From NCBI GenBank assembly GCA_016699675.1, contig CP064985.1, positions 2,852,001-2,916,000 of the forward strand: DNA of 64,000 nucleotides, given 5' to 3'. A program made the translations under genes and the position numbers. The first letter of the stretch is position 1, and the number at the start of each line of letters is the position of its first letter. The notes beneath the pieces are model-generated. The model was not told the origin of the DNA and made no database searches. It worked only from the letters and a program-made list of their open reading frames with translations. The stretch is from Austwickia sp. Lineage in GTDB: Bacteria; Actinomycetota; Actinomycetes; Actinomycetales; Dermatophilaceae. Shown piece after piece: positions 34,347-42,908 of this stretch.

Positions 34347-34973
34347 ATGGCCACCCGTGTCGATGCCGAGCCCGACGCCCGACGTACCGCCCGGGGCCCC
34401 TCCGCGCGCGGCCGCTTCACGGCGACCGACCTCGCCCTGGTGGCCGCCTTCGCGGCCCTCACCGCCGTCCTCGCGGTGGCCCCACCGGTCTACCTGCCCG
34501 GCAACCCGGCCCCCATCACCCTGCAGTCCCTCGGGGTGATGCTCAGCGGCGCGGTGCTCGGTTGGAAGCGGGGCGGGGCCGCGATCGCGCTGATGCTGCT
34601 CGTCGGCGCCCTCGGCGTGCCCGTGCTGTCGGGCGGCCGACCGGTGCTCGCGGCCTTCCAGGGCCCGACGGGCGGATTCCTCATCGGGTACGTCGTGGGG
34701 GCCGCCGCCGTGGGCGCCCTCGTGCAGAGCCGGCTGCCGCGCGCGGCGACGTGGTGGTTCGCGGTGTCGTGCCTGGTCGGCGGGATCGGCGTCGTCTATC
34801 TCTTCGGGATTCCCGGCATGGCGCTGCGCGGCAACCTCAGCCTCCCCGCCGCCGCCACCGCGTGCCTGTCGTTCATCCCCGGTGACCTGGTCAAGGCCGC
34901 CGTGGCGACGGTCGTGGCTGCCGCGGTGCACCGGGCGCTGCCGGGGTTGACGCCGCCGCTGCGGCGCCGGTGA
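34347..34973 (+). CDS. bioY: Biotin transporter substrate-binding protein BioY
   Basis: A 208-aa membrane protein (S component) that binds biotin. The conserved core VYLPGNPAPITLQSLGVMLS and GAVLGWKRGGAAIALMLLVG is present, then GVPVLSGGRPVLAAFQGPTG and GFLIGYVVG, the BioY signature. Six hydrophobic segments follow a ~22-residue basic start. ATG at 34347 with GGAG upstream. The stop overlaps the bioM start by 3 bp. Expression is probably repressed by biotin through the palindrome at 34258. Confidence 0.95.
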   Translation: MATRVDAEPDARRTARGPSARGRFTATDLALVAAFAALTAVLAVAPPVYLPGNPAPITLQSLGVMLSGAVLGWKRGGAAIALMLLVGALGVPVLSGGRPVLAAFQGPTGGFLIGYVVGAAAVGALVQSRLPRAATWWFAVSCLVGGIGVVYLFGIPGMALRGNLSLPAAATACLSFIPGDLVKAAVATVVAAAVHRALPGLTPPLRRR

Positions 34974-35647
34974 TCGAGTTCGAGGGGATCCGGCACAGCT
35001 ACGGCGAGCGGGAGGTCCTGCGCGGGGTCGACCTGACGCTCGCCGAACCTCGGATCGGCATCGTCGGCGCGAACGGCTCCGGCAAGTCCACGCTCGCGCG
35101 GATGATCAACGGGCTGGTCGCGCCCACGTCGGGTCGGGTGGTCGTCGACGGCTTCGACGTCGCCCGCGACGGCGCCGCGGTGCGCCGCCGGGTCGGGTTC
35201 GTCTTCCCCGATCCCGACGCGCAGATCGTCATGCCGACGGTCGCCGAGGACGTGGGATTCTCGCTGCGCCGCCGAAAGCTGGCCAAGGACGAGCGAGACC
35301 GGCTGGTCGCGCAGGCCCTAACCCGGTTCGACCTGGCGGACCACGCCGATCACCCGGCGCACCTGCTCTCCAGCGGGCAGAAGCAGCTCCTCGCGCTCGC
35401 TGCGATCCTCGTGACCGAACCGACCGTGCTGGTCTGCGACGAGCCGACCACCCTGCTCGACCTGCGGCACTCCCGACAGGTGACGCACCTGCTGGAGACC
35501 CTCGCGCAGCAGGTGGTGCTGGTCACCCACCACCTGGAGCTGGTCGAGCACTGGGAACGCGTGATCGTCATCGACGAGGGCCGCGTGGTGGCCGACGGGC
35601 CGGGGGCCGAGTCGGTGGCGACGTACCGGGGGTTGATGGCGTGCTGA
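34970..35647 (+). CDS. bioM: Biotin ECF transporter ATPase BioM
   Basis: A 225-aa ABC ATPase that powers biotin uptake. Walker A GANGSGKST (residues ~33-41), signature LLSSGQKQLLALAAIL, Walker B VLVCDEPTTLLDLR and the H-loop LVTHHLELVEHW are all intact. GTG at 34970, inside the bioY stop. The next gene bioN starts at 35641, 7 bp inside its end. Only one ATPase is present, as in dedicated BioMNY systems, where BioM acts as a homodimer. Confidence 0.94.
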   Translation: MIEFEGIRHSYGEREVLRGVDLTLAEPRIGIVGANGSGKSTLARMINGLVAPTSGRVVVDGFDVARDGAAVRRRVGFVFPDPDAQIVMPTVAEDVGFSLRRRKLAKDERDRLVAQALTRFDLADHADHPAHLLSSGQKQLLALAAILVTEPTVLVCDEPTTLLDLRHSRQVTHLLETLAQQVVLVTHHLELVEHWERVIVIDEGRVVADGPGAESVATYRGLMAC

Positions 35648-36240
35648 CCGGCGCGTACGTCCCCGGCGACAGCCTCGTCCACCGCGCTCGGCCGGGCGTA
35701 AAGGTGCTGCTGCTGGCGGCGCTCACACTGGCCCTGTTCGTGCGGCCGGGTCCGGTCCCCGCGGCGGTGGGCGCGGTGGTGGTGCTCGGGGCGTACGTCG
35801 TGGCCCGCGTGCCCGCCGCGGTCGCCTGGGAGCAGGCGCGCCCGCTGCGGTGGTTCGTCGCCGTCCTCTTCGCGTTTCAGGTATGGGCCTCGGGCTGGCT
35901 CACGGCCGCGGTGACCTGCGCCAACCTCGTCATCGCGGTGCTGGCCGCCAGCCTGGTGACGCTGACCACCCCGGTGCAGGAGATGCTCGACGCGGCCGTG
36001 TCGGCCGCGGGGCGGCTGCGCCGGTTCGGGGTGGACCCGGAGCGGCTCGGGCTGGCCCTGGCCCTGACCATTCGGTCCATCCCGGTGGTGACGCGGATGG
36101 CCGAGCAGACCCGCGAGGCGCGCAGCGCCCGGGGGCTGGACCGCAGCATCCGGGCGTTCGCGACCCCCTTGGTGGTCCGCACCGTGCGCCACGCCCAGCG
36201 CGTCGGCGACGCCCTCGTCGCGCGGGGCGTGGACGACTGA
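35641..36240 (+). CDS. bioN: Biotin ECF transporter transmembrane protein BioN
   Basis: A 199-aa T component coupling BioM to BioY. After five hydrophobic segments it has the coupling-helix motif REARSARGLDRS, the conserved Ala-Arg-Gly motif of CbiQ/BioN proteins. It starts YVPGDSLVHRARPGVKVLLL, also typical. GTG at 35641 overlaps bioM. It ends the bioYMN operon. No clear terminator follows before tRNA-Thr. Confidence 0.93.
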   Translation: MLTGAYVPGDSLVHRARPGVKVLLLAALTLALFVRPGPVPAAVGAVVVLGAYVVARVPAAVAWEQARPLRWFVAVLFAFQVWASGWLTAAVTCANLVIAVLAASLVTLTTPVQEMLDAAVSAAGRLRRFGVDPERLGLALALTIRSIPVVTRMAEQTREARSARGLDRSIRAFATPLVVRTVRHAQRVGDALVARGVDD

Positions 36241-36424
36241 CGTGCGCGCTGCGTCGCCGCCCGTGCGTGGCAGGCCGCGCCCGTCCGCGGCCGCTCGGGG
36301 CCGCTCGGGGGCAGTTCCGGGAGCGGGTGCACCGGCCGACTCCGCTGGCCGGGGGCGGATTTCGCGAGGGGGCGCGGTGCCCTGTACAGTGGGCGGGCAC
36401 GCCCGGAGCCCTGGCTCCGGGGGC

Positions 36425-36497
36425 GCCCCGATAGCTCAGTCGGCAGAGCGTCTCCATGGTAAGGAGAAGGTCTAGGGTTCGATTCCCTATCGGGGCT
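36425..36497 (+). tRNA. tRNA-Thr (anticodon GGT)
   Basis: Acceptor arms GCCCCGA (36425-36431) and TCGGGGC (36490-36496) pair fully. The anticodon stem TCTCC/GGAGA holds the loop ATGGTAA, so GGT. T-loop TTCGATT. CCA is not encoded. Its place before tRNA-Met and rpmG is conserved in actinobacteria. A -10-like TACAGT lies at 36385-36390. Confidence 0.95.
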
Positions 36498-36553
36498 CCG
36501 GCTCGGCTCCGCCGCCCGCTCACCAGCGCGGTGGCGGCGCGCCGATCGCCCTT

Positions 36554-36627
36554 GGCGGGGTAGCTCAGGTGGTCAGAGCACACGACTCATAATCGTGGTG
36601 TCGCGGGTTCAAGTCCCGCCCTCGCTA
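36554..36627 (+). tRNA. tRNA-Met (elongator, anticodon CAT)
   Basis: Acceptor GGCGGGG (36554-36560) pairs with CCTCGCT (36620-36626) with two G-T pairs. The anticodon stem CACGA/TCGTG holds loop CTCATAA, so CAT. T-stem GCGGG/CCCGC with loop TTCAAGT. A paired 1-72 position fits elongator rather than initiator Met. Ile2 (lysidine) is less likely given the conserved position just before rpmG. Confidence 0.92.
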
Positions 36628-36731
36628 CCGATGCGGTGTCGGCGGGAATCCTCCGACCGCGTATCCTGTTGTGTCGACGCGCGCCGCGTTCGGCGCCGAC
36701 AGCTCACCCGATCCGAAAGTCAGGTAGTCCC

Positions 36732-36902
36732 GTGGCCAGCAAGACCACCGACGTCCGTCCGAAGATCACGCTCGCGTGCGTGGACTGCAAGGACCGCAAC
36801 TACATCACCAAGAAGAACCGGCGCAACGACCCGGATCGTCTGGAGATGAAGAAGTTCTGCCGCAAGTGCGGCAAGCACACGGCGCACCGCGAGACTCGCT
36901 GA
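36732..36902 (+). CDS. rpmG: Ribosomal protein bL33
   Basis: A 56-aa large-subunit protein: DVRPKITLACVDCKDRNYIT, KKNRRNDPDRLEMKKFCRKC, GKHTAHRETR. Four cysteines (CVDC and CRKC) make this the zinc-binding (C+) form. GTG at 36732; in-frame codons upstream to 36636 are not bL33-like. Followed by a strong terminator. Confidence 0.95.
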   Translation: MASKTTDVRPKITLACVDCKDRNYITKKNRRNDPDRLEMKKFCRKCGKHTAHRETR

Positions 36903-36924
36903 GTCGCACCTTCTTCCGACGCTT

Positions 36925-36961
36925 CCGCGGCGGCCGCCTCATCGCGAGGCGGCCGCCGCGG
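36925..36961 (+). terminator. Terminator after rpmG
   Basis: Perfect 16-bp arms (36925-36940 and 36946-36961) around ATCGC, almost entirely G/C. There is no T-run, as is usual in this genome. Confidence 0.8.
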
Positions 36962-37070
36962 CGTCGTTAGCGGCCCGCCAGGGCGGCTGTCCCTGCCGTA
37001 GGGCCCGTCGGGCTTGTCGGTGCGGAAGGGTCCGTCGCTGCTGTCGGGCGCGTGTCCTAGGGTGAGCGCC

Positions 37071-37547
37071 ATGCCGGTCGATCTCAGTTTCGAGGGGCGC
37101 AGCTACCCGCCGTCCGAGCCGTACGTCGTGGGCCGCGAGGCGGTGCGCGCCTTCGCCACGGCCGTCGGCGCCAGCAGTCCGCTCCATCACGACCCCATGG
37201 CCGCACGGGCCGCGGGATACGCCGACGTGGTGGCCCCCCCGACGTTCGCGGTCGTCATCGCCCAGCGCTGTGAGGCGCAATACGTGGCGGACCCCGCGGC
37301 GGGGATCGACTTCGCCCAGGTCGTGCACGCCGAGGAGCGGTTCGCCTCCGAGCGTCCCATCGTTGCCGGCGAAGAGATCGTCGCGACGCTCACGGTGCAG
37401 CGCGTCCGGGAAGTGGCCGGCAACGTCATGGTCACCACTCAGGTGGAGATGCGCGAGGGCGCGCCGGCGGTCGGTCCGGATCCGGACACAGCCCCGCTCG
37501 TGGGGCATGTCACCTCGATGCTGGTCGTCCGAGGGGAGGGCAAGTGA
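37071..37547 (+). CDS. MaoC-like N-terminal dehydratase subunit (HadA-like)
   Basis: A 158-aa hot-dog-fold protein: FEGRSYPPSEPYVVGREAVR, SSPLHHDPMAARAAGYADVV, APPTFAVVI. It lacks the catalytic Asp/His hydratase motif, as HadA/HadC subunits do, and would stabilise HadB. HadAB/BC are (3R)-hydroxyacyl-ACP dehydratases of fatty acid synthase II in mycolic-acid producers; in other actinobacteria the same pair sits between rpmG and murB, with unclear substrate. ATG at 37071. Overlaps the next gene by 4 bp. Confidence 0.85.
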   Translation: MPVDLSFEGRSYPPSEPYVVGREAVRAFATAVGASSPLHHDPMAARAAGYADVVAPPTFAVVIAQRCEAQYVADPAAGIDFAQVVHAEERFASERPIVAGEEIVATLTVQRVREVAGNVMVTTQVEMREGAPAVGPDPDTAPLVGHVTSMLVVRGEGK

Positions 37548-38014
37548 GCACTCGGCGCCCCGTCGACGCGGTCGGCGTGGGGCGCGAGTTCGGATTCAGT
37601 TCGCTCGTCGTGGATCGGGAACGGCTCATCGCGTACGCCGCCGCCAGCGGCGACCACAACCGCATTCACTGGGACGAGGCGTTCGCCCGCTCCGTCGGGC
37701 TGCCCGACGTCATCGCCCACGGCATGTGGACGATGGGGGCCGCGATCGACCTGGTCTGCCGCTGGGCCGGCGACCCGACAGCGGTCGTCGACTACCGCAC
37801 CAAGTTCACGGCGCCCGTGGTGGTGCCTTACGACACCGACGTGCGGGTCGAGGTCCGCGGCCTCGTGAAGAGCCTGGCCGAGGACGACCCGGCCGGCCCG
37901 CGCGCTGTCGTCGAGCTGATCGTGACCTGCGGCGGGGAGCAGGCCCTCACCCGCGCCCAGGCGACGGTGCTCCTCGCCCGGGCTGGCGAGGAGGTGGCGG
38001 ACTTCGATGCGTGA
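37544..38014 (+). CDS. MaoC-like dehydratase catalytic subunit (HadB-like)
   Basis: A 156-aa hot-dog-fold hydratase. The hydratase-2 motif is intact: YAAASGDHNRIHWDEAFARS with catalytic Asp and His, then GLPDVIAHGMWTMGAA. It removes water from (3R)-hydroxyacyl thioesters. GTG at 37544 overlaps the HadA-like stop (GTGA), and its own end overlaps murB by 8 bp, so the three genes are translationally coupled. Confidence 0.88.
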   Translation: MSTRRPVDAVGVGREFGFSSLVVDRERLIAYAAASGDHNRIHWDEAFARSVGLPDVIAHGMWTMGAAIDLVCRWAGDPTAVVDYRTKFTAPVVVPYDTDVRVEVRGLVKSLAEDDPAGPRAVVELIVTCGGEQALTRAQATVLLARAGEEVADFDA

Positions 38015-39086
38015 GGAGTTCGACGCGCCCCTGGCCGAACTGACCACCATGCGCGTCGGCGGCCCGGCCCGGCGCCTGGTCACCGTGACCACGACGGACG
38101 AACTGGTCGACGCCGTCCGCGAGGTCGACGACGCCGAGGAACCCCTGCTGGTCCTGTCCGGGGGATCCAACCTGCTCATCGCGGACGAGGGCTTCGCGGG
38201 GACCGTCGTGCGGGTGGCCACGACGGGGATCCAGACGGAGTCTGCCGACCTCTGCGGCGGCGCCGTCGTGCGAGTCGCGGCAGGCGAGGACTGGGACGGC
38301 TTCGTGGCCCGCACCGTGGCCGAGGGCTGGGCCGGGGTCGAGTGCCTCTCCGGCATCCCTGGGCTCACCGGGTCGACGCCCATCCAGAACGTCGGCGCCT
38401 ACGGCCAGGAGGTCGCCCAGACCATCTGGGACGTGCGGGTCTGGGATCGGCGCGAGCAGCGGGTCCGCACCTTCGCGAACGCCGACTGCGCCTTCGCCTA
38501 CCGGCACAGCCTGTTCAAGGACGCGGCCGCGGCGGGCCGGTACGTCGTCCTCGACGTCGCCTTCCAGCTCGACGTCGGGACCCTGAGCAGGCCGATCGCG
38601 TACGCCGACCTGGCTCGCGGCCTCGGCGTCGAGCAGGGCGCGCGCGTTCCGCTGGCCGACGCGCGCGAGGGGGTGCTGGAGCAGCGCCGCCGCCGGGGCA
38701 TGGTCCTCGACGCCGCCGACCACGACACGTGGAGCTGTGGGTCGTTCTTCACCAACCCCGTCCTGAGCGCGTCGGACTTCGAGGCGCTGACCGGCCGGGT
38801 GCGCGAGCGGCTCGGTCCGGACGCCGTACCCCCGGCGTTCCCCGCCGCCGATGGGACCGTCAAGTCGAGCGCGGCGTGGCTCATCGATCACGCGGGCTTC
38901 GGCAAGGGCCACGGCCTGCCCGGCCCGGCGGCCCTGTCGACGAAGCACGTGCTTGCCCTGACCAACCGGGGCGGCGCCCGCGCCGCCGATCTCTTGGCCC
39001 TGGCGGGCGAGATCCGCGCCGGGGTCCAGGAGGCCTTCGGCGTGACGCTGGTCAACGAGCCGGTCCTGGTGGGCCTCAGCCTCTGA
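38007..39086 (+). CDS. murB: UDP-N-acetylenolpyruvoylglucosamine reductase
   Basis: A 359-aa flavoprotein making UDP-MurNAc in the cytoplasm for peptidoglycan. FAD-binding region LVLSGGSNLLIADEGFAG, then GIPGLTGSTPIQNVGAYGQE (substrate/active region), RHSLFK, the catalytic Ser region CGSFFTNPVLS, and GWLI-type SAAWLIDHAGFGKGHG followed by LSTKHVLALTNRGGA. It is the long actinobacterial type I form. ATG at 38007 inside the HadB-like gene. The 3' end overlaps the converging adenosine deaminase gene by 11 bp. Confidence 0.95.
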   Translation: MREEFDAPLAELTTMRVGGPARRLVTVTTTDELVDAVREVDDAEEPLLVLSGGSNLLIADEGFAGTVVRVATTGIQTESADLCGGAVVRVAAGEDWDGFVARTVAEGWAGVECLSGIPGLTGSTPIQNVGAYGQEVAQTIWDVRVWDRREQRVRTFANADCAFAYRHSLFKDAAAAGRYVVLDVAFQLDVGTLSRPIAYADLARGLGVEQGARVPLADAREGVLEQRRRRGMVLDAADHDTWSCGSFFTNPVLSASDFEALTGRVRERLGPDAVPPAFPAADGTVKSSAAWLIDHAGFGKGHGLPGPAALSTKHVLALTNRGGARAADLLALAGEIRAGVQEAFGVTLVNEPVLVGLSL

Positions 39087-40200
39087 GCACCGACCCCGAG
39101 GCTGGCGGGGGGAGTGGTGGCAGGGGTGGGGGCTCGGTGGCGGGCGAAGTGGGGGCAGCGGCGAACCACGCATGGACCCCGGCCAGCAGGCGACGCCGTA
39201 CGTCGGCCGGGGCCAGCGACGCCTCGATCGACGCGCGCGCCAGTCCGGCCAGCGCGGCGTCGTCGAGGCCGTGCACCTCGCGCGCGGCGACGTACTGAGC
39301 CACCAGCCGCGAGCCGAACAGCAGCGGGTCGTCGGCGCCCAGCGCCACGCGGGTCCCGGCGGCGAGGAGCCGCGGCAGCGGCACGTCGGCGGGCCGGTGG
39401 TAGACCCCGAGGGCCACGTTGCTGCCGGGACACACCTCGAACGCCACCCCGCGATCCACCACCCGGGCCAGCACCTCGGCATCCTCGACGGCCCGCACCC
39501 CGTGCCCCAGCCGCCGCGGGGCCAACGCCTCGAGCGTCTCCTGCACCGCGGCCGGTCCGAGCAGCTCGCCCGCGTGCGGCACCGCGGCCAGCCCGGCATT
39601 CCGCGCGATCCGGAAAGCGGGCCCGAATTCGTGGGTGTCCCCACGGCGTTCGTCGTTCGACAGGCCGAACCCGAGCACCTGGCCGGGCCCGTCGCCGGCG
39701 TGCCGGGCGGCCAGCCGGGCCAGCGTGCGCGCCTCGAGCGGATGCCGGATCCGGCTGGCGGCCACGATGACGCCCACTCCGGTCCCCGTCGCCGCGCTGG
39801 CCGCCCGGGCCTCGTCGAGGACGATCTCCAGGGCGGGCGTCAGGCCGCCCACGTACGGCGCGTAGCTGGTCGGGTCGATCTGCAGCTCCAGCCAGCCCGA
39901 CCCCTCGGCGGCGTCGTCCGCGGCGGCCTCGCGCACCAGGCGGCGCATGTCGGCCTCGGAGCGAACGCAGTGCCGGGCGGCGTCGTACAGCCGTTGGAAC
40001 CGGAACCAGCCCCGCGCCTCGGCGGCCTCGGTGAGCGGCGGCGGCCAGGTCTCGGTGAGGGATCGGGGGAGCCGTACGCCGTGTGTGCCGGCCAGGTCCT
40101 GCAGCGTGGCGAACCGCATCGACCCGGTGAAGTGCAGGTGCAGGTGGGCCTTCGGCAGCGTGGCCAGGTCCCGCACGGCCCCGCCGGCTTCCTCCCGCAT
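39076..40200 (-). CDS. add: Adenosine deaminase family protein
   Basis: A 374-aa zinc hydrolase. KAHLHLHFTGSMR (His ligands at ~19-23), VPHAGELLGP, RRLGHGVRAVED, FEVCPGSNVALG (normally SN) and VALGADDPLLFGS are the metal and active-site motifs. It deaminates adenosine to inosine, or a related 6-aminopurine nucleoside; HFTGSM in place of the classic HLDG suggests the actinobacterial subgroup. ATG at 40198-40200 just after AGGGAG; upstream in-frame residues to 40293 are unlike the family. A Pro-rich C-terminal tail (PPPLPPLPPP) is unusual. Confidence 0.9.
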   Translation of the reverse strand: MREEAGGAVRDLATLPKAHLHLHFTGSMRFATLQDLAGTHGVRLPRSLTETWPPPLTEAAEARGWFRFQRLYDAARHCVRSEADMRRLVREAAADDAAEGSGWLELQIDPTSYAPYVGGLTPALEIVLDEARAASAATGTGVGVIVAASRIRHPLEARTLARLAARHAGDGPGQVLGFGLSNDERRGDTHEFGPAFRIARNAGLAAVPHAGELLGPAAVQETLEALAPRRLGHGVRAVEDAEVLARVVDRGVAFEVCPGSNVALGVYHRPADVPLPRLLAAGTRVALGADDPLLFGSRLVAQYVAAREVHGLDDAALAGLARASIEASLAPADVRRRLLAGVHAWFAAAPTSPATEPPPLPPLPPPASGSVLRG

Positions 40201-40306
40201 CTCCCTACGGTAAGCGGCCCCGCGGGCGCCATCGGTCAGGGCTGTCCCGTCGGCGAGGTCGGCGAGGTCCGCACGGGCCTGGGGCCGCGGCAACTAAACT
40301 CGCCCC

Positions 40307-41032
40307 GTGCCCATCGACACCCCGCAGGTCCCTCGCTTCCAGCGGCTGCGCCGCCTGTCCTATGTCGCGCTCACCCTTCGCGAGATGCGCGGCCAGTTCC
40401 CCCGCGAGTGCAACATCTGCGGGTTCGCGGGGCGGTTCCTGCCGGGTGGGCGGCCGCCCCGGTACGACGCGAAGTGTCCGCGCTGCCTGTCCGTGGAGCG
40501 GCACCGCCTGGTGGTGCTGGCGCTGGAGGAGGCCGACCCCGGTCCGTTCGGCAGCGTCCTGCACTTCGCGCCGGAGCCGGCCATGGAGGCCTTCCTGCGC
40601 AGCCGGGCCGATTCCTACCGGTCCGCGGACATCACCCCCGGCCGGGCGGATCTGCTGCTCGACATCGAGAACATCGACCTTCCCGAGGACTCGCTGGACG
40701 TGGTGGTCGCCTCCCACGTGTTGGAGCACGTGGACGACGCGGCGGCGCTGGCCAGCATTCACCGGGTGCTCAAGCCGGGCGCGCTGCTGGTGGCTCTCGT
40801 GCCGATCGTGGAGGCGTGGGCCCAGACCTACGAGAACCCCGCGATCGTCGATCCGGCGGAGCGCCTGCTGCACTTCGGCCAGGAGGACCACATCCGCTAC
40901 TACGGCCGGGACTTCGTCGATCGGTTGCGGGCCGGCGGGTTCGAGGTCACGGAGCGGGCCGGGACGCCGGGGGAATGCGTGCGCTTCGGGCTGATGCGCG
41001 GGGAGAAGGTTTTCATCGCCCGCGCGGTCTGA
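40307..41032 (+). CDS. SAM-dependent methyltransferase with N-terminal zinc ribbon
   Basis: A 241-aa class I methyltransferase. Residues ~32-66 hold CNICGFAG and CPRCLSVERHR, a four-cysteine zinc ribbon. VLHFAPEP is motif I, DIENIDLPEDSLDVVVASHV the next strand and VLEHVDDAAALASIHRVLKP the typical post-motif. Substrate unknown; ribbon-containing members often act on lipids or sugars of the envelope, but this is uncertain. GTG at 40307 has no ribosome-binding site, and TAAACT sits at 40295-40300, so the mRNA may be leaderless. Divergent from add. Confidence 0.82.
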   Translation: MPIDTPQVPRFQRLRRLSYVALTLREMRGQFPRECNICGFAGRFLPGGRPPRYDAKCPRCLSVERHRLVVLALEEADPGPFGSVLHFAPEPAMEAFLRSRADSYRSADITPGRADLLLDIENIDLPEDSLDVVVASHVLEHVDDAAALASIHRVLKPGALLVALVPIVEAWAQTYENPAIVDPAERLLHFGQEDHIRYYGRDFVDRLRAGGFEVTERAGTPGECVRFGLMRGEKVFIARAV

Positions 41033-41037
41033 ATTGC

Positions 41038-41074
41038 CGCCGGGGTCAGGGCGCCCTGGGGTCCGGCCCCGGCG
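41038..41074 (+). terminator. Possible terminator after methyltransferase
   Basis: Arms CGCCGGGG and CCCCGGCG enclose an inner palindrome CAGGGCGCCCTG. It lies 5 bp after the stop and before tRNA-Trp. No T-run. Confidence 0.4.
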
Positions 41075-41173
41075 AGGCGGGTTGGATTTGGGTGCGGACC
41101 GTCACGTATGCTCTACCCCTGGACGCAAGCCCCGTCCTGGTCGGCGTGCCCGACCGGCGACGCGGTGGTCCGT

Positions 41174-41246
41174 AGGGCAGTGGCTCAATTGGCAGAGCAC
41201 CGGTCTCCAAAACCGGCGGTTGGGGGTTCGAGTCCCTCCTGCCCTG
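41174..41246 (+). tRNA. tRNA-Trp (anticodon CCA)
   Basis: Acceptor AGGGCAG (41174-41180) pairs with CTGCCCT (41239-41245). Anticodon loop CTCCAAA gives CCA. T-loop TTCGAGT. G discriminator, CCA not encoded. It precedes secE-nusG, the usual order. TATGCT at 41107-41112 is a candidate -10. Confidence 0.95.
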
Positions 41247-41376
41247 CGATGCGGAAGCGGACGACGACGCCAGCGCCGCGACCGTGACCCAGCGAGAAGA
41301 GCATGACGAGCAGCACGCCACCGGCGCCACAGCACGCACGCGCTGTGGCGCCGATGAGCGTAGGAGATGAGGAACG

Positions 41377-41667
41377 GTGGCCGACGACAGCCTCACGGGC
41401 GATTCCCGTCCCAAGGCCCCGAAACGACCGGTCACCCGGCCGGATCGGGCCACGCCGGCCCAGCGCGGGTTCTTCGGCTCGATCGGGCTCTTCCTGCGTC
41501 AGATCATCGACGAGCTGCGCAAGGTGGTGCGGCCCACCCGTCAGGAGTGGCTGACCTACACCGCGGTGGTCATCGCGTTCGTCGTGACGATCATGCTGTT
41601 CGTCTTCGGCCTGGACCAGTTGTTCACCAGGCTCGTGTTCTGGGTCTTCGCGGGCGGCGCTTCCTAA
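41377..41667 (+). CDS. secE: Preprotein translocase subunit SecE
   Basis: A 96-aa membrane protein of the SecYEG channel. ELRKVVRPTRQEWLTYTAVV followed by one membrane helix (IAFVVTIMLFVFGLDQL) is the SecE signature. The 30-residue N-terminal tail is charged. GTG at 41377 follows GATGAGGA. nusG follows 63 bp later. Confidence 0.95.
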   Translation: MADDSLTGDSRPKAPKRPVTRPDRATPAQRGFFGSIGLFLRQIIDELRKVVRPTRQEWLTYTAVVIAFVVTIMLFVFGLDQLFTRLVFWVFAGGAS

Positions 41668-41730
41668 GCCGCACCCGACCATGCGGCGGCCGACGGCCGC
41701 CCCACCGTATGTAGAGGAAAGGTCATCGAC

Positions 41731-42750
41731 GTGTCTGATCAGCGGACGCCCGGCTTCTCGGACGACCACGCCGACCCGTTCGGTCTCGACGCAGACGTCG
41801 ACGAGCCCACCCCCGACGCGCTCGCGGCGGAGGCCGACGAGATCGCCCCGGCCGACGCCGGCGCGGAGACCGACGCGGACGCCCTCGACGAGCTGCCCGA
41901 GGACGGCGCTGACGACGACGCGGAGGACGCGGCGGATGCCGAGGCACCGGCGCTCGTCGCCGACGAGGGCGAGGACGCGCTCGACGAGGACGAGCTCCGG
42001 GTCGAGGGCGGCGACGCGGACGACAGCGCGGCGGGCGACGACCCCGAGGGTGGCGCGGCCGACGAGGCCGAGGCGCTGGCTGCCGAGGAGGCCCAGGACG
42101 AGGACGCCGCCGACGAATTCGCCGAAGAGGCCATCGACGCACCGATCGACGAGGCCGCCGAGCTGCGCGCGATGCTGCGTGGTCAGATCGGTGACTGGTA
42201 CGTCGTGCACAGCTACGCCGGCTACGAGAACCGCGTGAAGGCCAACCTCGAACAGCGCGCCCAGTCCCTCAACATGGAGGACTACATCTTCCAGGTCGAG
42301 GTGCCGATGGAGCAGGTCACCGAGATCAAGAACGGCCAGAAGAAGCTCGTGCGCCGGGTGCGGATGCCCGGCTACGTCCTGGTCCGGATGGACCTGACCG
42401 ACGAGAGCTGGGGAACGGTGCGGCACACCCCCGGCGTCACCGGATTCGTGGGCAATGCCTATTCGCCGGTTCCGCTGAGCCTCGACGAGGTCTACTCAAT
42501 GCTCGCCCCCACGGTGCAGGCCGAGCCGGCAGCCGGCGCGGCCAAGCCCGCCGCCCAGGCCACTTCCAGCACGGCCGCGGTCGACTTCGAGATCGGCGAG
42601 TCGGTCACGGTCATGGAGGGCCCCTTCGAGACCATGCCCGCCACGATCTCCGAGATCATCCCGGAGACCCAGAAGCTCAAGGTGCTGGTCTCGATCTTCG
42701 GCCGCGAGACCCCGGTGGAGCTCTCCTTCAACCAGGTCGCCAAACTGTAA
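41731..42750 (+). CDS. nusG: Transcription antitermination factor NusG
   Basis: A 339-aa protein. Residues 1-150 are an extremely acidic Ala/Asp/Glu-rich extension. From ~155 the NGN domain begins (DWYVVHSYAGYENRVKANLE, RVRMPGYVLVRMDL). After an Ala-rich linker the KOW domain closes it (EIGESVTVMEGPFETMPATI to VELSFNQVAKL). It binds RNA polymerase and couples transcription to Rho or the ribosome. Acidic extensions are known in actinobacterial NusG but this one is long. GTG at 41731 with AGAGGAAAGG upstream. Confidence 0.95.
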   Translation: MSDQRTPGFSDDHADPFGLDADVDEPTPDALAAEADEIAPADAGAETDADALDELPEDGADDDAEDAADAEAPALVADEGEDALDEDELRVEGGDADDSAAGDDPEGGAADEAEALAAEEAQDEDAADEFAEEAIDAPIDEAAELRAMLRGQIGDWYVVHSYAGYENRVKANLEQRAQSLNMEDYIFQVEVPMEQVTEIKNGQKKLVRRVRMPGYVLVRMDLTDESWGTVRHTPGVTGFVGNAYSPVPLSLDEVYSMLAPTVQAEPAAGAAKPAAQATSSTAAVDFEIGESVTVMEGPFETMPATISEIIPETQKLKVLVSIFGRETPVELSFNQVAKL

Positions 42751-42908
42751 GAACGCCCGGGGCGCGAGCCCCAGGCAACCCCAAGCTCGGCACGGCGTAC
42801 CGCCGGACCGATTCCATATCCCGAAGGGCAGGCCGGACGGTCGCGCTCGTCGGTGCAACCGGGTCATCGCCCATGGCGTCGGCCCACGATCAAGTAAGGA
42901 GGAGGCCC

